Source of the DNA: CAWBQO01 sp963790965
Lineage (GTDB): Bacteria > Bacteroidota > Rhodothermia > Rhodothermales > DASSAV01
DNA length: 64,000 nt
Assembly: GCA_963790965.1 (NCBI GenBank)
Contig: CAWBQO010000004.1
Location: 1-64,000 of the forward strand
Reading direction: 5' to 3'
The notes under the pieces were generated by a model. That model was given only the letters and a program-made list of their open reading frames with translations. It was not told where the DNA came from and did not search any database. Positions 55,550-64,000 of this stretch are shown one piece after another. How positions within the stretch are numbered: position 1 is the stretch's first letter; each line of letters opens with the position of its first letter. A program made the translations under genes and the position numbers.

Positions 55550-58500
55550 ATGAACCTACGGCTGAAACTCCTTCTTTTGCTGGTACTCCTGCCGGCCGCT
55601 GCGCTCCGCAGCAACGCCCAGATTGCCAGCATTCCTCCCGAGTACCGGGGCACGATCGACCGCGTGGCCCGAGGGGTTCTCGATGGCAACCTGATCGAAA
55701 CCAACTTTCGTAATCATGGCGAGCTTTCCCGCTGGAGCGATTCGCCGTGGGGCGTCTGGCCGCGTGGAACCGGCAACCGCCACATCGACGGCGTGGCGCT
55801 CATGGTCGCGGGGCGCGTTCCGGCCAACCGGCTGGACTATCCGGGGCTGTTCCCGAACGCCCGCACCGATACGACGGTCAACCCGGTCATTTTGAACTAC
55901 CGCGACAACGGCAAGACGGTCGGCGCGCGGGACGGCCTTCTCTACGGCTGGCTTCCGCTTCCGGGCTTCCACAATCCCATTCGCCGCGACGCGGTCACGG
56001 GCCGCAACGAGCCGCAGCCGGCGCAAAGCGACGATCCGACCACATGGCCTGCCTTCTGGCCCGACCGCTTAAACTACTCGGACGATCCCGGCTGGGCGGG
56101 CAAGTGGAATGGCCTTTTCGGCAAGGGCGTCTTCAACGCGGACCTCGAAGCGTACTACGTGATGGATGACCATCAAGACTACGAGTACCGCATCGACCCC
56201 GAGACCGGGTTGAACAACAGCCCGTACGGCGTCTTCTATCCCGATCCGCAGGATTCCACCATGGGCGGCCTCGGGCTGCGCGTCGGCGTGCGCCTGTTGC
56301 AGTGGGCGAACATCCTGGCCGAGGACGTCATGTTCCTCCTCTATGAAGTGAACAACGACGGACGGGTGAATCACGACTCGCTCTACTTCACCAACCTGAT
56401 TGACTACGGCTTCGGCGAGCAGGAAAACGACGGTATCGCCGCCTTCGACCCGCAGCTCGACATCGCTTACGGATGGGACAGGAGTGGCACGGGCGTGAAA
56501 ACGAACGGTGAGGTCTACAAGATCGGGTACACCGGGTTTGCGTTCCTCGAAAGCCCCGCCTACCGCGACGACGGGATGGACAATGACGAGGACGGCATCG
56601 TCGACGAAGACCGGTTCTCGGGGCCTGGAATGCTCATCGAAGGACGAGACGCGATTCTCGCCTACGTGCAGGGCAATTACGACGTGGCGCTTTTCGAGCA
56701 GACGTTTGGTCCCGTTACCGAAACCGCCGCCTATCAACAAGGCTACTGGTGGACGGGCGACGAGAACATGAACTGGCGTGGTTTTCTCGACGAGAACAAC
56801 AACGGCCGCCACGATGAGGGCGAACTGCTCTTCAACGATACCGGGCGCGACGGCCTCGGCCCGAACGACCTCGGGTACGTCGATCCGGACGAAGGCGAAG
56901 CCAACGGCCGTCCCGACGCGGGAGAGCCGAACTTCGACCGGCTGGACATCCCCGAATCGGATCAGATCGGACTCACGGGATTCGACCTCAACACCCGTCC
57001 CTTCTACGAAAACGGCAATAACCTGAAGACGGACACGTGGCTCTGGGATCGCGTGCTGTTCTCGCAGTTTCCGCTGGGCACCAAACCCGAGCAGCGCATT
57101 GCCGACGTGGAACCGTTCCTGCTCTTTACCTCCGGGCCGGTTCGCCTTGCGCCGGGGCAGACGGACTTCTTCTCGCTGGCGTGGGTGTTCGGTGCCAACC
57201 GGGACGACTTCTACAAGAATCGGCGGACGGTGCAGAACATCTACGACGCAAACTACAACTTTGCGCAGCCGCCGTTCATCCCGACGCTGACGGCGGTGCC
57301 GGGCGACGGGGAAGTGCTGCTTGGCTGGGACCAGGTCGCGTTGCTGAGCTTCGACCGCTTTACCCAGGAGTTCGATTTCGAGGGCTTCAAGCTTTACAAG
57401 GGCACCGACCCGCTCCTGATGGAATCCCGCATCATCTCCGACGCCAACGGCACCCCGACGTTCAACAAGCCCATCGCTCAGTGGGACCTCAACGACGGCA
57501 TCCGTGGCACCATCCCGGTGCTGGACAATACTTCGGTCTATAATCTCGGCACTGACAACGGTCTCCAGTTCTTCTATGTCGACAAGGACGTGAAGAACGG
57601 CGTGCGGTACTACTACGCGCTCGTCGCGTACGATCAGGGAGTTATGGACTCGCTCGGTAACGTCATCATCGATCCGCAAGAGAACGTGTTCAACTTCTCC
57701 GTGGACGAGTTCTCGAACTCGCTCGGCAAGTCCAAGAACGCGCAGGTTGTTGTGCCGCAGTTCCGGACGGCCGGGTACGTCAACAGCAGCACGGATCAGG
57801 ACCTCTCGCGCGTTACCACGGGCGATGGCACCGGCTCCATCGATGTGCGCGTCGTGATCGACGAGGAGGCGAAGTACGACAACGTCTACGAGATCACGTT
57901 CTTCGACTCGACGCTGGACGCGCAGACGGGCGAATACCTGACGCGCTCCTACATGGTGACCGATGTTACGGAAGGGACGGTCGTCCTGCCCCGCACGCCG
58001 ATGTCTGCCTCAACGCCGCTCGTCGACGGCTTCTTCATCGAGATGTTTAACGATGAGCTTATCGAACCGTTTGCCGACCGGACGGGCTGGGTAAAGGGCC
58101 AGGGCACGCCCGACGTGCAGTATGCGCAGAATGCCGCTGAGCTTAGCGATTACGGGACCGACTGGCGCGTCCAGGTGACGAAGGGGCAGGACGCGGACGT
58201 GTGGCTCTACACGCCGGACGACTACGAGCTGCGCTTCAGCAACAACAACGTCTACTTCCCGCCGCGCTTCTTTCGTCCGGGTCTAATCCGCGATTCGATC
58301 AATGTCGAGGCGTGGAACGTCTCGAAAAATCGCCGGGCGGAACTGCTGGTTCGCGACATCAACGACAGCAAGGACTTCGACGCGGGCGACGAACTGATCA
58401 TTGCCGAGCGAATCGGCGGCGGTGCCACCGGGACGCTCTACTACCGCTGGGCGGTGCGCTTCCTGGCGCCGAGCGGCGCAGGCGACGCGCCGGGCGCGGG

Positions 58501-58918
58501 CAACGTGGTCCGCATCAGCAATCGCAAGCCGTTCCGCACGGGCGACACGTTCCGGTTCGAACTTGGCTCAGGCTATGTCGATAACGACCTGGCCCGGGCG
58601 GAAATGGACCGCATCGGCGTGGTACCGAACCCGTACATCGCCACGAGTGAACTCGAGCTTAGGACGACCTCACAGGCGCGCGGCGACCGAAAGATCATGT
58701 TCATCGGTCTCCCGCAGCGATGTACTATCCGCATCTATAACCTTCGCGGCGAGCTAATCCGGCAACTCGAACACAATTCCGCCGGCAGTGACGGCATGGA
58801 GGAGTGGGACCTGCGCACGCGCGATAACCAGGATGTGGCTTACGGCGTGTATATCTACCATGTAGAGGCTCCCGACCTCGGCGAAGAAAAAACCGGCAAG
58901 CTGGCCCTTATCAAGTAG
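55550..58918 (+). CDS. Large secreted protein of unknown function with acidic calcium-site-like loops and a sorting-type C-terminus
   Basis: An 1122-residue protein with signal peptide (MNLRLKLLLLLVLLPAAALRSNAQ). I do not recognise the main part. It contains Asp/Asn/Gly-rich loops like EF-hand or thrombospondin-3 calcium sites: DDGMDNDEDGIVDED (about 340-354), DENNNGRHDEGE (about 414-425) and DPDEGEANGRPDAGE (about 444-458), all in a region that reads like the statement-style surface proteins of Ignavibacteria and Rhodothermota. A fibronectin-like part (PTLTAVPGDGEVLLGWDQV, near 580) follows. The last 100 residues (VVPNPYIATSELE, IRIYNLRGELIRQL, YGVYIYHVEAP) form a FlgD/T9SS-like tail. Its position between receptor and PorV-like genes suggests a cell-surface partner of the receptor. 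Confidence 0.65.
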   Translation: MNLRLKLLLLLVLLPAAALRSNAQIASIPPEYRGTIDRVARGVLDGNLIETNFRNHGELSRWSDSPWGVWPRGTGNRHIDGVALMVAGRVPANRLDYPGLFPNARTDTTVNPVILNYRDNGKTVGARDGLLYGWLPLPGFHNPIRRDAVTGRNEPQPAQSDDPTTWPAFWPDRLNYSDDPGWAGKWNGLFGKGVFNADLEAYYVMDDHQDYEYRIDPETGLNNSPYGVFYPDPQDSTMGGLGLRVGVRLLQWANILAEDVMFLLYEVNNDGRVNHDSLYFTNLIDYGFGEQENDGIAAFDPQLDIAYGWDRSGTGVKTNGEVYKIGYTGFAFLESPAYRDDGMDNDEDGIVDEDRFSGPGMLIEGRDAILAYVQGNYDVALFEQTFGPVTETAAYQQGYWWTGDENMNWRGFLDENNNGRHDEGELLFNDTGRDGLGPNDLGYVDPDEGEANGRPDAGEPNFDRLDIPESDQIGLTGFDLNTRPFYENGNNLKTDTWLWDRVLFSQFPLGTKPEQRIADVEPFLLFTSGPVRLAPGQTDFFSLAWVFGANRDDFYKNRRTVQNIYDANYNFAQPPFIPTLTAVPGDGEVLLGWDQVALLSFDRFTQEFDFEGFKLYKGTDPLLMESRIISDANGTPTFNKPIAQWDLNDGIRGTIPVLDNTSVYNLGTDNGLQFFYVDKDVKNGVRYYYALVAYDQGVMDSLGNVIIDPQENVFNFSVDEFSNSLGKSKNAQVVVPQFRTAGYVNSSTDQDLSRVTTGDGTGSIDVRVVIDEEAKYDNVYEITFFDSTLDAQTGEYLTRSYMVTDVTEGTVVLPRTPMSASTPLVDGFFIEMFNDELIEPFADRTGWVKGQGTPDVQYAQNAAELSDYGTDWRVQVTKGQDADVWLYTPDDYELRFSNNNVYFPPRFFRPGLIRDSINVEAWNVSKNRRAELLVRDINDSKDFDAGDELIIAERIGGGATGTLYYRWAVRFLAPSGAGDAPGAGNVVRISNRKPFRTGDTFRFELGSGYVDNDLARAEMDRIGVVPNPYIATSELELRTTSQARGDRKIMFIGLPQRCTIRIYNLRGELIRQLEHNSAGSDGMEEWDLRTRDNQDVAYGVYIYHVEAPDLGEEKTGKLALIK

Positions 58919-58929
58919 GTTGTACCCCC

Positions 58930-59976
58930 ATGCAGCATAGATACCTTCCTCTCTGGGCCTTCGCGCTCGCCTGTTTGCTCCTCGTGCCGGACGCTGCGCT
59001 CGCGCAGCGCAAGGTCGGCACAACCGCCGCCCCGTTCCTTTCGCTTGGAACGGGAGCACGCGGCAGCGCCCTCGGCGACGCTTACGTGGCGAGCGCACGC
59101 GGCGCGGACGCGCTCTTCTGGAACCCCGCCGGCATGGCGATTCCCCAGGAGGGCAATCCGTTCGCCTCGCTGTTCTTCACCAACTACCAGTGGGTGGCGG
59201 ACATCTCGTACAACGCCGTCGCGTTTACGCTGCCCGTCATGGCCAACCGCCTGATAGGCGTCTCCTTCGGCGCGGTCGACTACGGCACGATGGACGTGAC
59301 GAACATCGACAACCCGTACGGCACCGGCGAGCGCTTCGGTGCCACGGACATGATGGTGGGCCTATCGTACGCGCAGCCGCTTACCGAACGCTTCTACATC
59401 GGCGGCACGGCCAAGTACATCTCGCAGAAGATCTGGGACATGCGGGCCAGCACCGTTGCGCTCGACATCGGCTTCGTGCTCATCACGCCGTACATCAACG
59501 GTCTGCGCCTCGCGGCTTCCATGCAGAACTTCGGCGGCCGCATGAGCCTCGACGGAATCAACACGGAGATCTTTGTGGACCCCATTCCCGGCAACGCGGG
59601 CAGCAGCGAGAATATTCCCGTTCGCTACCGCCTCGACACGTGGAGCCTGCCGCTCTCGTTCAAGTTCGGCGTTGCGGTGCCCGTCGTGAACACGAACTTC
59701 GTGCGCTGGGAAGTGATGGCGGAGTCGCAGCAGACGAACGACCAGTATTTGAACGCCGATCTCGGATCGGAGCTGCGGTTCATGCTTGGAAACACATCGT
59801 TTAACCTTCGTGGCGGATACCGCGACTTCCCGCTCGACGAGATTGCCGCGCATGCCTCCTATGGCTTTGGCATCGAGACGGGGCTTGATCCGGTGCGCGT
59901 CGGCTTTGACGTGGCCCGCGTACCGTTTGAGTACCTGGGCAACACGACCCTGATCGACCTGCGGCTGTACTTTTAG
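58930..59976 (+). CDS. PorV/PorQ-family outer-membrane protein
   Basis: A 348-residue outer-membrane barrel with signal peptide ending ALAQ. The start of the mature protein, GTTAAPFLSLGTGARGSALG, followed by DAYVASARGADALFWNPAGM, is the signature of the PorV/PorQ (FadL-related, UPF0164-like) family; the end is TTLIDLRLYF with a C-terminal phenylalanine. In characterised T9SS, PorV shuttles cargo to the attachment machinery. Here a PorV-like gene sits eleven bases after a sorting-tail protein, inside a glycan locus, so it may be a dedicated shuttle or anchor for the products of this operon. Which cargo it serves is unknown. Confidence 0.82.
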   Translation: MQHRYLPLWAFALACLLLVPDAALAQRKVGTTAAPFLSLGTGARGSALGDAYVASARGADALFWNPAGMAIPQEGNPFASLFFTNYQWVADISYNAVAFTLPVMANRLIGVSFGAVDYGTMDVTNIDNPYGTGERFGATDMMVGLSYAQPLTERFYIGGTAKYISQKIWDMRASTVALDIGFVLITPYINGLRLAASMQNFGGRMSLDGINTEIFVDPIPGNAGSSENIPVRYRLDTWSLPLSFKFGVAVPVVNTNFVRWEVMAESQQTNDQYLNADLGSELRFMLGNTSFNLRGGYRDFPLDEIAAHASYGFGIETGLDPVRVGFDVARVPFEYLGNTTLIDLRLYF

Positions 59977-60100
59977 CTCTTTGCCGCCTCACGAAACGCC
60001 GGAACGGTGGCGGAGGGAACGGGTAAGCGACGTAAACCTTTGTGTTTACCGGCTATACCGGCTCCTTCTCCCTGTTCTTGTCCCCTCCGGCACCTGACGC

Positions 60101-61783
60101 ATGTTTCGTATCTACAGATGTACCTACGCGCTGCGTTTGTTTCTCGCGGCCGTCCTGTTCTCGGTAAGCCTGACGGCCGTGGCAGGCTGCCACAAGCAGC
60201 CGGTCTACCCGTTCGATGAAGGAGCCGTTATTGCAAAGGTTAACGGCTTCGAGATCAGCCGAGAGTTCTACGAGCGCTCGTACGTCCAGCACCTGCTCGC
60301 GACGGGTGCCAACGACGACTCGCTGCAGCGCTACCTACACCTCGAGAACCTGATCGATCAGGTGTTGCTCGCGCGCGAAGCCGAGCGGCGCGGGTACGAA
60401 GACGCGACGTACCACCAGTTTGCCCGGATGCAGCAAGACCTTGCACTGAACGACCTCTACTTCTACGCGCACTTCATAGATACGAGCCGCGCGGTGTCGG
60501 AGGCCGAATCGCGGGTTGCCTATGCGCGGACGCAGGAGCAGCGGTACGTCAGTCAGCTTTTCTTCACCTCGAAGGAGGACGCCGACCGCTACTTCAGGCG
60601 GCTGCAGGAGGGCGAGTCGTTTCTTGACCTCGCGAACGAGCGATATGGAATGGCGGCCTACGATTCGTCGGCGGGATCGCTCGGCAAAGTGGAGTATTTC
60701 GACCTCGACGATGCCTTTGCCGAGGCGGCATGGGCGTTGGAGCCGGGGGCGTACTCGGAGCCGATCCGGACGCGGCAAGGATATAGCATCATTCGTGTGG
60801 ATCATGTCGCCCGGAACCCGCTGCTTACTGAGCACGGTTTTGGGCAGAAGAAAGAGAAGGTGACCTACCTTGCCGGGCAGCGCCGGATGAACCTCGAAGG
60901 GGACGCCTTCATCCGCAGCGAAATGGAGCGGCTGGGAGTCGAGACCCATGCGGCCAGCATCGAGCAGGTCTACTGGGGCCTTGTTGCCCTCGCGCAGAGT
61001 CGTTCTCCGGAGCGCCGCGTGCCGGTGTCGCTCGTGGAAAGTGAGGTGGCTCCGCTTCGTAGCCGCCTTACGCCCGAGACGCCGCTCGTGACCTACAAAC
61101 TCGACGGCGAGACGCGCACCTTTACCGCACAGGATTATCTCGACTGGCTTCCGTACCTGCCGTTCGAAGAAGCGCTCAACCGCACGATTCCGTCTGTAGG
61201 GCGCGCCCTTCGGTACAGCGTGTTTGCTGAATGGGCGCGGCGAGAGGGACTTGGCGCCGAGCCGTGGCTCGTCTTTAACGAGCAGTATGATCGCGTTTTC
61301 AATCTTTCGGCGCGGATGCTCGACAGCTTGAGGACGGGCGCGGTCAACGCGCCGATCCCGGACTCTGTGCGCCGAACCATAGCTGCGTCGTCGGGTGGTC
61401 GAACGCTGGCCAACTTCTGGATCGTGCGCGTAAGCAGCCTTGATCTTGCCAACCAGTACGCCTTTGCCGTGCGCGAGGGACTTAGCAAGCCTTCCGATTA
61501 CATCAAGTTCAGCGCGTTTACCGAAACCGATGTTCAGAGCTTACCTGCGTTGGCCGGGCCGCTAAAGGGCGCGGCGCTCGGCGAGGTGGAGGTCGCCGGC
61601 ACGCCCGATTCGTGGTACGTGTTTCAGGTGAACGCTCGCCGTACGGTTCCGGAAGACGGCGCTATGTCGGCGGCGGAAACGGCGGCGCGGTACAACACTT
61701 TTCGGCTCTTGAGCGACTTGCGCGCCGAGGCCACGATCTCCGTCGACACCACCGCTTTTAATCAACTGCTGCCGCAGGAGTGA
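60101..61783 (+). CDS. Parvulin-type peptidylprolyl isomerase, lipoprotein (SurA/PrsA-like)
   Basis: A 560-residue lipoprotein (lipobox VAGC, C30). After AVIAKVNGFEISREFYERSY, which is the SurA/PrsA N-terminal chaperone pattern, come helices (LENLIDQVLLAREAERRGYE) and a parvulin core about 150-245 (VSQLFFTSKEDADRYFRRLQ, GESFLDLANERYG, GSLGKVEYFDLDDAFAEAAW, PIRTRQGYSIIRVDHV). The remaining 300 residues form a second chaperone-like half with VNGFEI-like replacement KLDGETRTFTAQDYLDWL. This would aid folding of outer-membrane barrels in the periplasm. It follows the PorV-like gene by 124 bp with no clear promoter, so it probably belongs to the receptor operon. Parvulin-like genes are not a usual part of glycan loci. 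Confidence 0.75.
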   Translation: MFRIYRCTYALRLFLAAVLFSVSLTAVAGCHKQPVYPFDEGAVIAKVNGFEISREFYERSYVQHLLATGANDDSLQRYLHLENLIDQVLLAREAERRGYEDATYHQFARMQQDLALNDLYFYAHFIDTSRAVSEAESRVAYARTQEQRYVSQLFFTSKEDADRYFRRLQEGESFLDLANERYGMAAYDSSAGSLGKVEYFDLDDAFAEAAWALEPGAYSEPIRTRQGYSIIRVDHVARNPLLTEHGFGQKKEKVTYLAGQRRMNLEGDAFIRSEMERLGVETHAASIEQVYWGLVALAQSRSPERRVPVSLVESEVAPLRSRLTPETPLVTYKLDGETRTFTAQDYLDWLPYLPFEEALNRTIPSVGRALRYSVFAEWARREGLGAEPWLVFNEQYDRVFNLSARMLDSLRTGAVNAPIPDSVRRTIAASSGGRTLANFWIVRVSSLDLANQYAFAVREGLSKPSDYIKFSAFTETDVQSLPALAGPLKGAALGEVEVAGTPDSWYVFQVNARRTVPEDGAMSAAETAARYNTFRLLSDLRAEATISVDTTAFNQLLPQE

Positions 61784-61841
61784 CCCGGCGGCTCTGCGAT
61801 GAGGGGAGATAGGGACCCATCGCTAAAACAGCAATATCAAC

Positions 61842-62696
61842 ATGCGCCACCTACGCGGCTTCTCCGCCTCATTCGTGCTTATTCTTTCTGCCGCACTCGC
61901 GCTCTCTGCAGCCGGCTGCGACAGCGCCTCACCTGCGGACACCGCCGACGTGCCCGACCTTCCCGGCTGGACGCTCGTCTGGAACGACGAGTTTAACGGC
62001 GAGGGTGTGCCCAACGCGGCTGATTGGACCTACGACACGGGAAACAGCGGTTTCGGCAACAACGAATTGCAGACCTACTACGCCAACAACACCGAGACGG
62101 CCCGGATGGAGGGCGGCAATCTGGTCATCACCACCTCTCTTGTCGAGCGGCCAAACTACAAGGAATACCGTTCAGCGCGGCTAAAGACGGCCGGCAAGCA
62201 CGCCTGGAAGTACGGCAGGATCGAGGTGCGGGCGCAGCTTCCCTCCGGCACCGGCACCTGGCCCGCGATCTGGATGCTTTCGCAGGACGGCGCTTACGGC
62301 GGCTGGCCGCGCAGCGGCGAGATCGACATCATGGAGCACGTGGGCTACGAACCGAACGTCGTCCATGGGACCGTTCACACGCAGTCGTTCAACCATATTC
62401 AAGGAACGCAGAAGGGCGACCAGCTCAGCGTTCCGACCGCCACGACGGGCTTCCACACGTACGCCATCGAGTGGTTTGAGGACCGGATAGACTTCTTCGT
62501 GGACGACGAAAAATACTTCACGTTCAACAATACGGGTAACGGATCCAATGATTGGCCGTTCGACCAGCCGTTCTTCCTCGTGCTGAATACTGCCGTCGGT
62601 GGTAATTGGGGCGGGCAGCGTGGCGTGGATGACAAAGCCTTTCCAACGCAGATGCTCGTAGACTACGTCCGCGTGTACGAAAAGGTGGGAGGCTGA
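61842..62696 (+). CDS. GH16 beta-1,3(4)-glucanase (laminarinase type), lipoprotein
   Basis: A 284-residue lipoprotein (lipobox SAAGC, C26) with a single GH16 jelly roll. Motifs: WTLVWNDEFNG, NELQTYYANNTETARMEGGN, KYGRIEVRAQLPSGTGTWPA, IWMLSQDG, GEIDIMEHVG (catalytic E160, D162 and E165, the ExDxxE form of laminarinases), HTYAIEWFEDRIDFFVDDE and LNTAVGGNWGG. This is the GH16_3 type that cuts beta-1,3- or mixed-linkage glucans. It lies 58 bp after the parvulin gene and 63 bp before a GH3 gene, making the downstream part of this locus look suited to laminarin or mixed-linkage beta-glucan. Confidence 0.92.
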   Translation: MRHLRGFSASFVLILSAALALSAAGCDSASPADTADVPDLPGWTLVWNDEFNGEGVPNAADWTYDTGNSGFGNNELQTYYANNTETARMEGGNLVITTSLVERPNYKEYRSARLKTAGKHAWKYGRIEVRAQLPSGTGTWPAIWMLSQDGAYGGWPRSGEIDIMEHVGYEPNVVHGTVHTQSFNHIQGTQKGDQLSVPTATTGFHTYAIEWFEDRIDFFVDDEKYFTFNNTGNGSNDWPFDQPFFLVLNTAVGGNWGGQRGVDDKAFPTQMLVDYVRVYEKVGG

Positions 62697-62759
62697 TACG
62701 CCCGGTCCTTCGTGTCCGCGTCGCTTGACTCCTTGCTGTCATACCGCTCAATTACCTGC

Positions 62760-64000
62760 ATGAAACCTTCCTTTGTCCGGCTACTGCTTGGCGCGGCATG
62801 CCTGTTCCTCACGTTTCCAACCTTGATTCATGCGCAAGCGCAACCCGAACCGACCCGATTGATGGACCCCGCCGTTGAAGCCCGAATTGACGCTCTGATC
62901 GAGCGAATGACGCTCGACGAAAAGATCGGGCAAATGACGCAGCGCACGAGTTCGTACGCCTACGATCCGGATGGGCAGCTCGCCGCAATCCGGTCCGGCG
63001 CGATCGGCTCCGTGCTGAATGAAGTCGACCCGAACGTTGTCAACGAGATGCAGCGGGTTGCGGTTGAGGAAAGTCGCCTTGGCATTCCGCTCATCAACGG
63101 GCGCGACGTGATCCACGGCTTCCGTACCGTTTTCCCGATCCCGCTGGGGCAGGCTGCCACTTGGAACGAGGCGCTTGTTGAAGAGGGCGCGCACGTTGCC
63201 GCCGTCGAAGCGGCCTCGCAGGGCGTGGACTGGACGTTCGCACCGATGATCGACGTGAGTCGCGACGCCCGGTGGGGCCGCATTGCCGAGAGCCTCGGCG
63301 AAGAGCCGTACCTCGCATCCGTGCTCGGCGCGGCCATGGTGCGCGGGTTCCAGGGGAGTGACCTCTCAGAGCCGGGGCGCATCGCGGCTTCGGCCAAGCA
63401 CTTCGCCGGCTACGGCGCGGCCGAAGGAGGACGCGACTACAACACGACCGTGATCGATGAGCCGTCGCTGCGCGGCATTTACCTGGCCCCCTTCAAGGCG
63501 GCGGAAGAGGCTGGTGCGGCGACGTTCATGACGGCATTCAACGAGATCAACGGCATTCCGGCTTCCGGGCACGAACACCTCATCTCGGATATACTGAAAG
63601 GCGAATGGGGCTTTAACGGCTTCGTCGTGAGCGATTGGGGATCGATTACGGAAATGATCGCGCACGGGTATGTCGAGGACGCAAAGCAGGCGGCGGAAGT
63701 GGCCGTTAACGCCGGTATCGATATGGAAATGTCGAGCGCTTCCTACGTCGACCACATGGCCGATCTCGTAGCTTCAGGCGCGGTCTCCCAAGCCCGGATC
63801 GACGATGCCGTGCGGCGTATTCTGCGCGTGAAAATGATGCTCGGGCTTTTCGACGATCCGTACGTCACGCCGGCCGATTTTCCCAAACTCCTTGCTCCCG
63901 ATCACCTCGATGCCGCGCGCAAGACCGCACGGCAGAGCATGGTGCTCCTCAAGAACGACGGCGTCTTGCCACTGCGCTCCGGCGCGGGTACGGTAGCGCT
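62760..64000 (+). CDS. GH3 beta-glucosidase, BglX-like (N-terminal part, cut by window end)
   Basis: The frame opens at 62760 (MKPSFVRLLLGAACLFLTFP...IHAQ, a signal peptide) and is still open at the window edge after 413 codons. Motifs: RIDALIERMTLDEKIGQMTQ, LGIPLINGRDVIHGFRTVFP, FAPMIDVSRDARWGRIAES, LGEEPYLASVLGAAMVRGFQ, AKHFAGYGAAEGGRDYNTT and FVVSDWGSITEM (nucleophile D292). This is the periplasmic BglX branch of GH3, which releases glucose from beta-glucan oligosaccharides. It follows GH16 by 63 bp and would act on its products. The C-terminal domain lies outside the window. Confidence 0.92.
   Translation, partial: MKPSFVRLLLGAACLFLTFPTLIHAQAQPEPTRLMDPAVEARIDALIERMTLDEKIGQMTQRTSSYAYDPDGQLAAIRSGAIGSVLNEVDPNVVNEMQRVAVEESRLGIPLINGRDVIHGFRTVFPIPLGQAATWNEALVEEGAHVAAVEAASQGVDWTFAPMIDVSRDARWGRIAESLGEEPYLASVLGAAMVRGFQGSDLSEPGRIAASAKHFAGYGAAEGGRDYNTTVIDEPSLRGIYLAPFKAAEEAGAATFMTAFNEINGIPASGHEHLISDILKGEWGFNGFVVSDWGSITEMIAHGYVEDAKQAAEVAVNAGIDMEMSSASYVDHMADLVASGAVSQARIDDAVRRILRVKMMLGLFDDPYVTPADFPKLLAPDHLDAARKTARQSMVLLKNDGVLPLRSGAGTVA

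Noticed and set aside
1..64000. Search for CRISPR arrays, tRNA genes, transposases, integrases or phage genes.
   Set aside because: No spaced direct repeats, no tRNA-like cloverleaf with CCA end and no recombinase motifs were noticed by reading; a covariance-model search would be needed to exclude a small RNA gene.

Overview
The window (high GC, roughly 60% by eye) reads as chromosome of a Rhodothermota/Rhodothermales-type bacterium (Bacteroidota in the wide sense). Pointers are TonB-dependent receptors with carboxypeptidase-regulatory-like N-termini, at least six secreted proteins ending in type IX secretion (T9SS) sorting domains with YPNP or related motifs, a PorV/PorQ-family protein, many lipoprotein glycoside hydrolases, few Shine-Dalgarno sites, and an epimerase plus GH130 pair of the kind known from Rhodothermus marinus. 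No tRNA, rRNA, CRISPR, insertion sequence or phage gene was seen.

Layout. 1-1819 (minus): the edge of a membrane protein, about 765 bp without a convincing gene, a small outer-membrane barrel and a small conserved protein. 2117-5333 (plus): GH97 and an EamA transporter. 5567-29795 (plus): a beta-mannan/glucomannan and cello-oligosaccharide locus with a TonB receptor, a beta-helix surface protein, an SSS sugar symporter, a GH130 mannoside phosphorylase, a cellobiose/mannobiose 2-epimerase, GH26, an aldo-keto reductase, GH5-CBM32-CBM35, GH26, GH5_7, GH9, GH94 and CBM35-GH26. 29828-45382 (minus): seven exo-acting hydrolases in a row (GH31, GH3, GH2, a GH51-like enzyme, GH31, GH29, GH3), which is the set expected to strip fucogalacto-xyloglucan. 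45649-48708 (plus, divergent): a sialate-O-acetylesterase-type (CE20-like) esterase with a long carbohydrate-binding tail. 48861-49907 (minus): a LacI-family regulator. 50314-64000 (plus): a second glycan-uptake locus with a surface glycan-binding-like protein, a TonB receptor, an 1122-residue secreted protein, a PorV-like barrel, a parvulin-type lipoprotein, GH16 and the start of GH3 (beta-glucan).

How it works together. Surface T9SS-tailed enzymes and lipoproteins cut (gluco)mannan, xyloglucan and beta-glucan. The receptors import oligosaccharides without any visible SusD partner. Periplasmic exo-enzymes trim them, and disaccharides enter the cytoplasm (SSS symporter), where phosphorolysis (GH94, GH130) and epimerisation save energy. 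A LacI repressor with AAGCGCTT-like operator candidates may control several of the units.

The main oddity is a cluster of about eleven single-base frame changes confined to 12.17-14.21 kb (SSS symporter and GH130). All other genes are intact.
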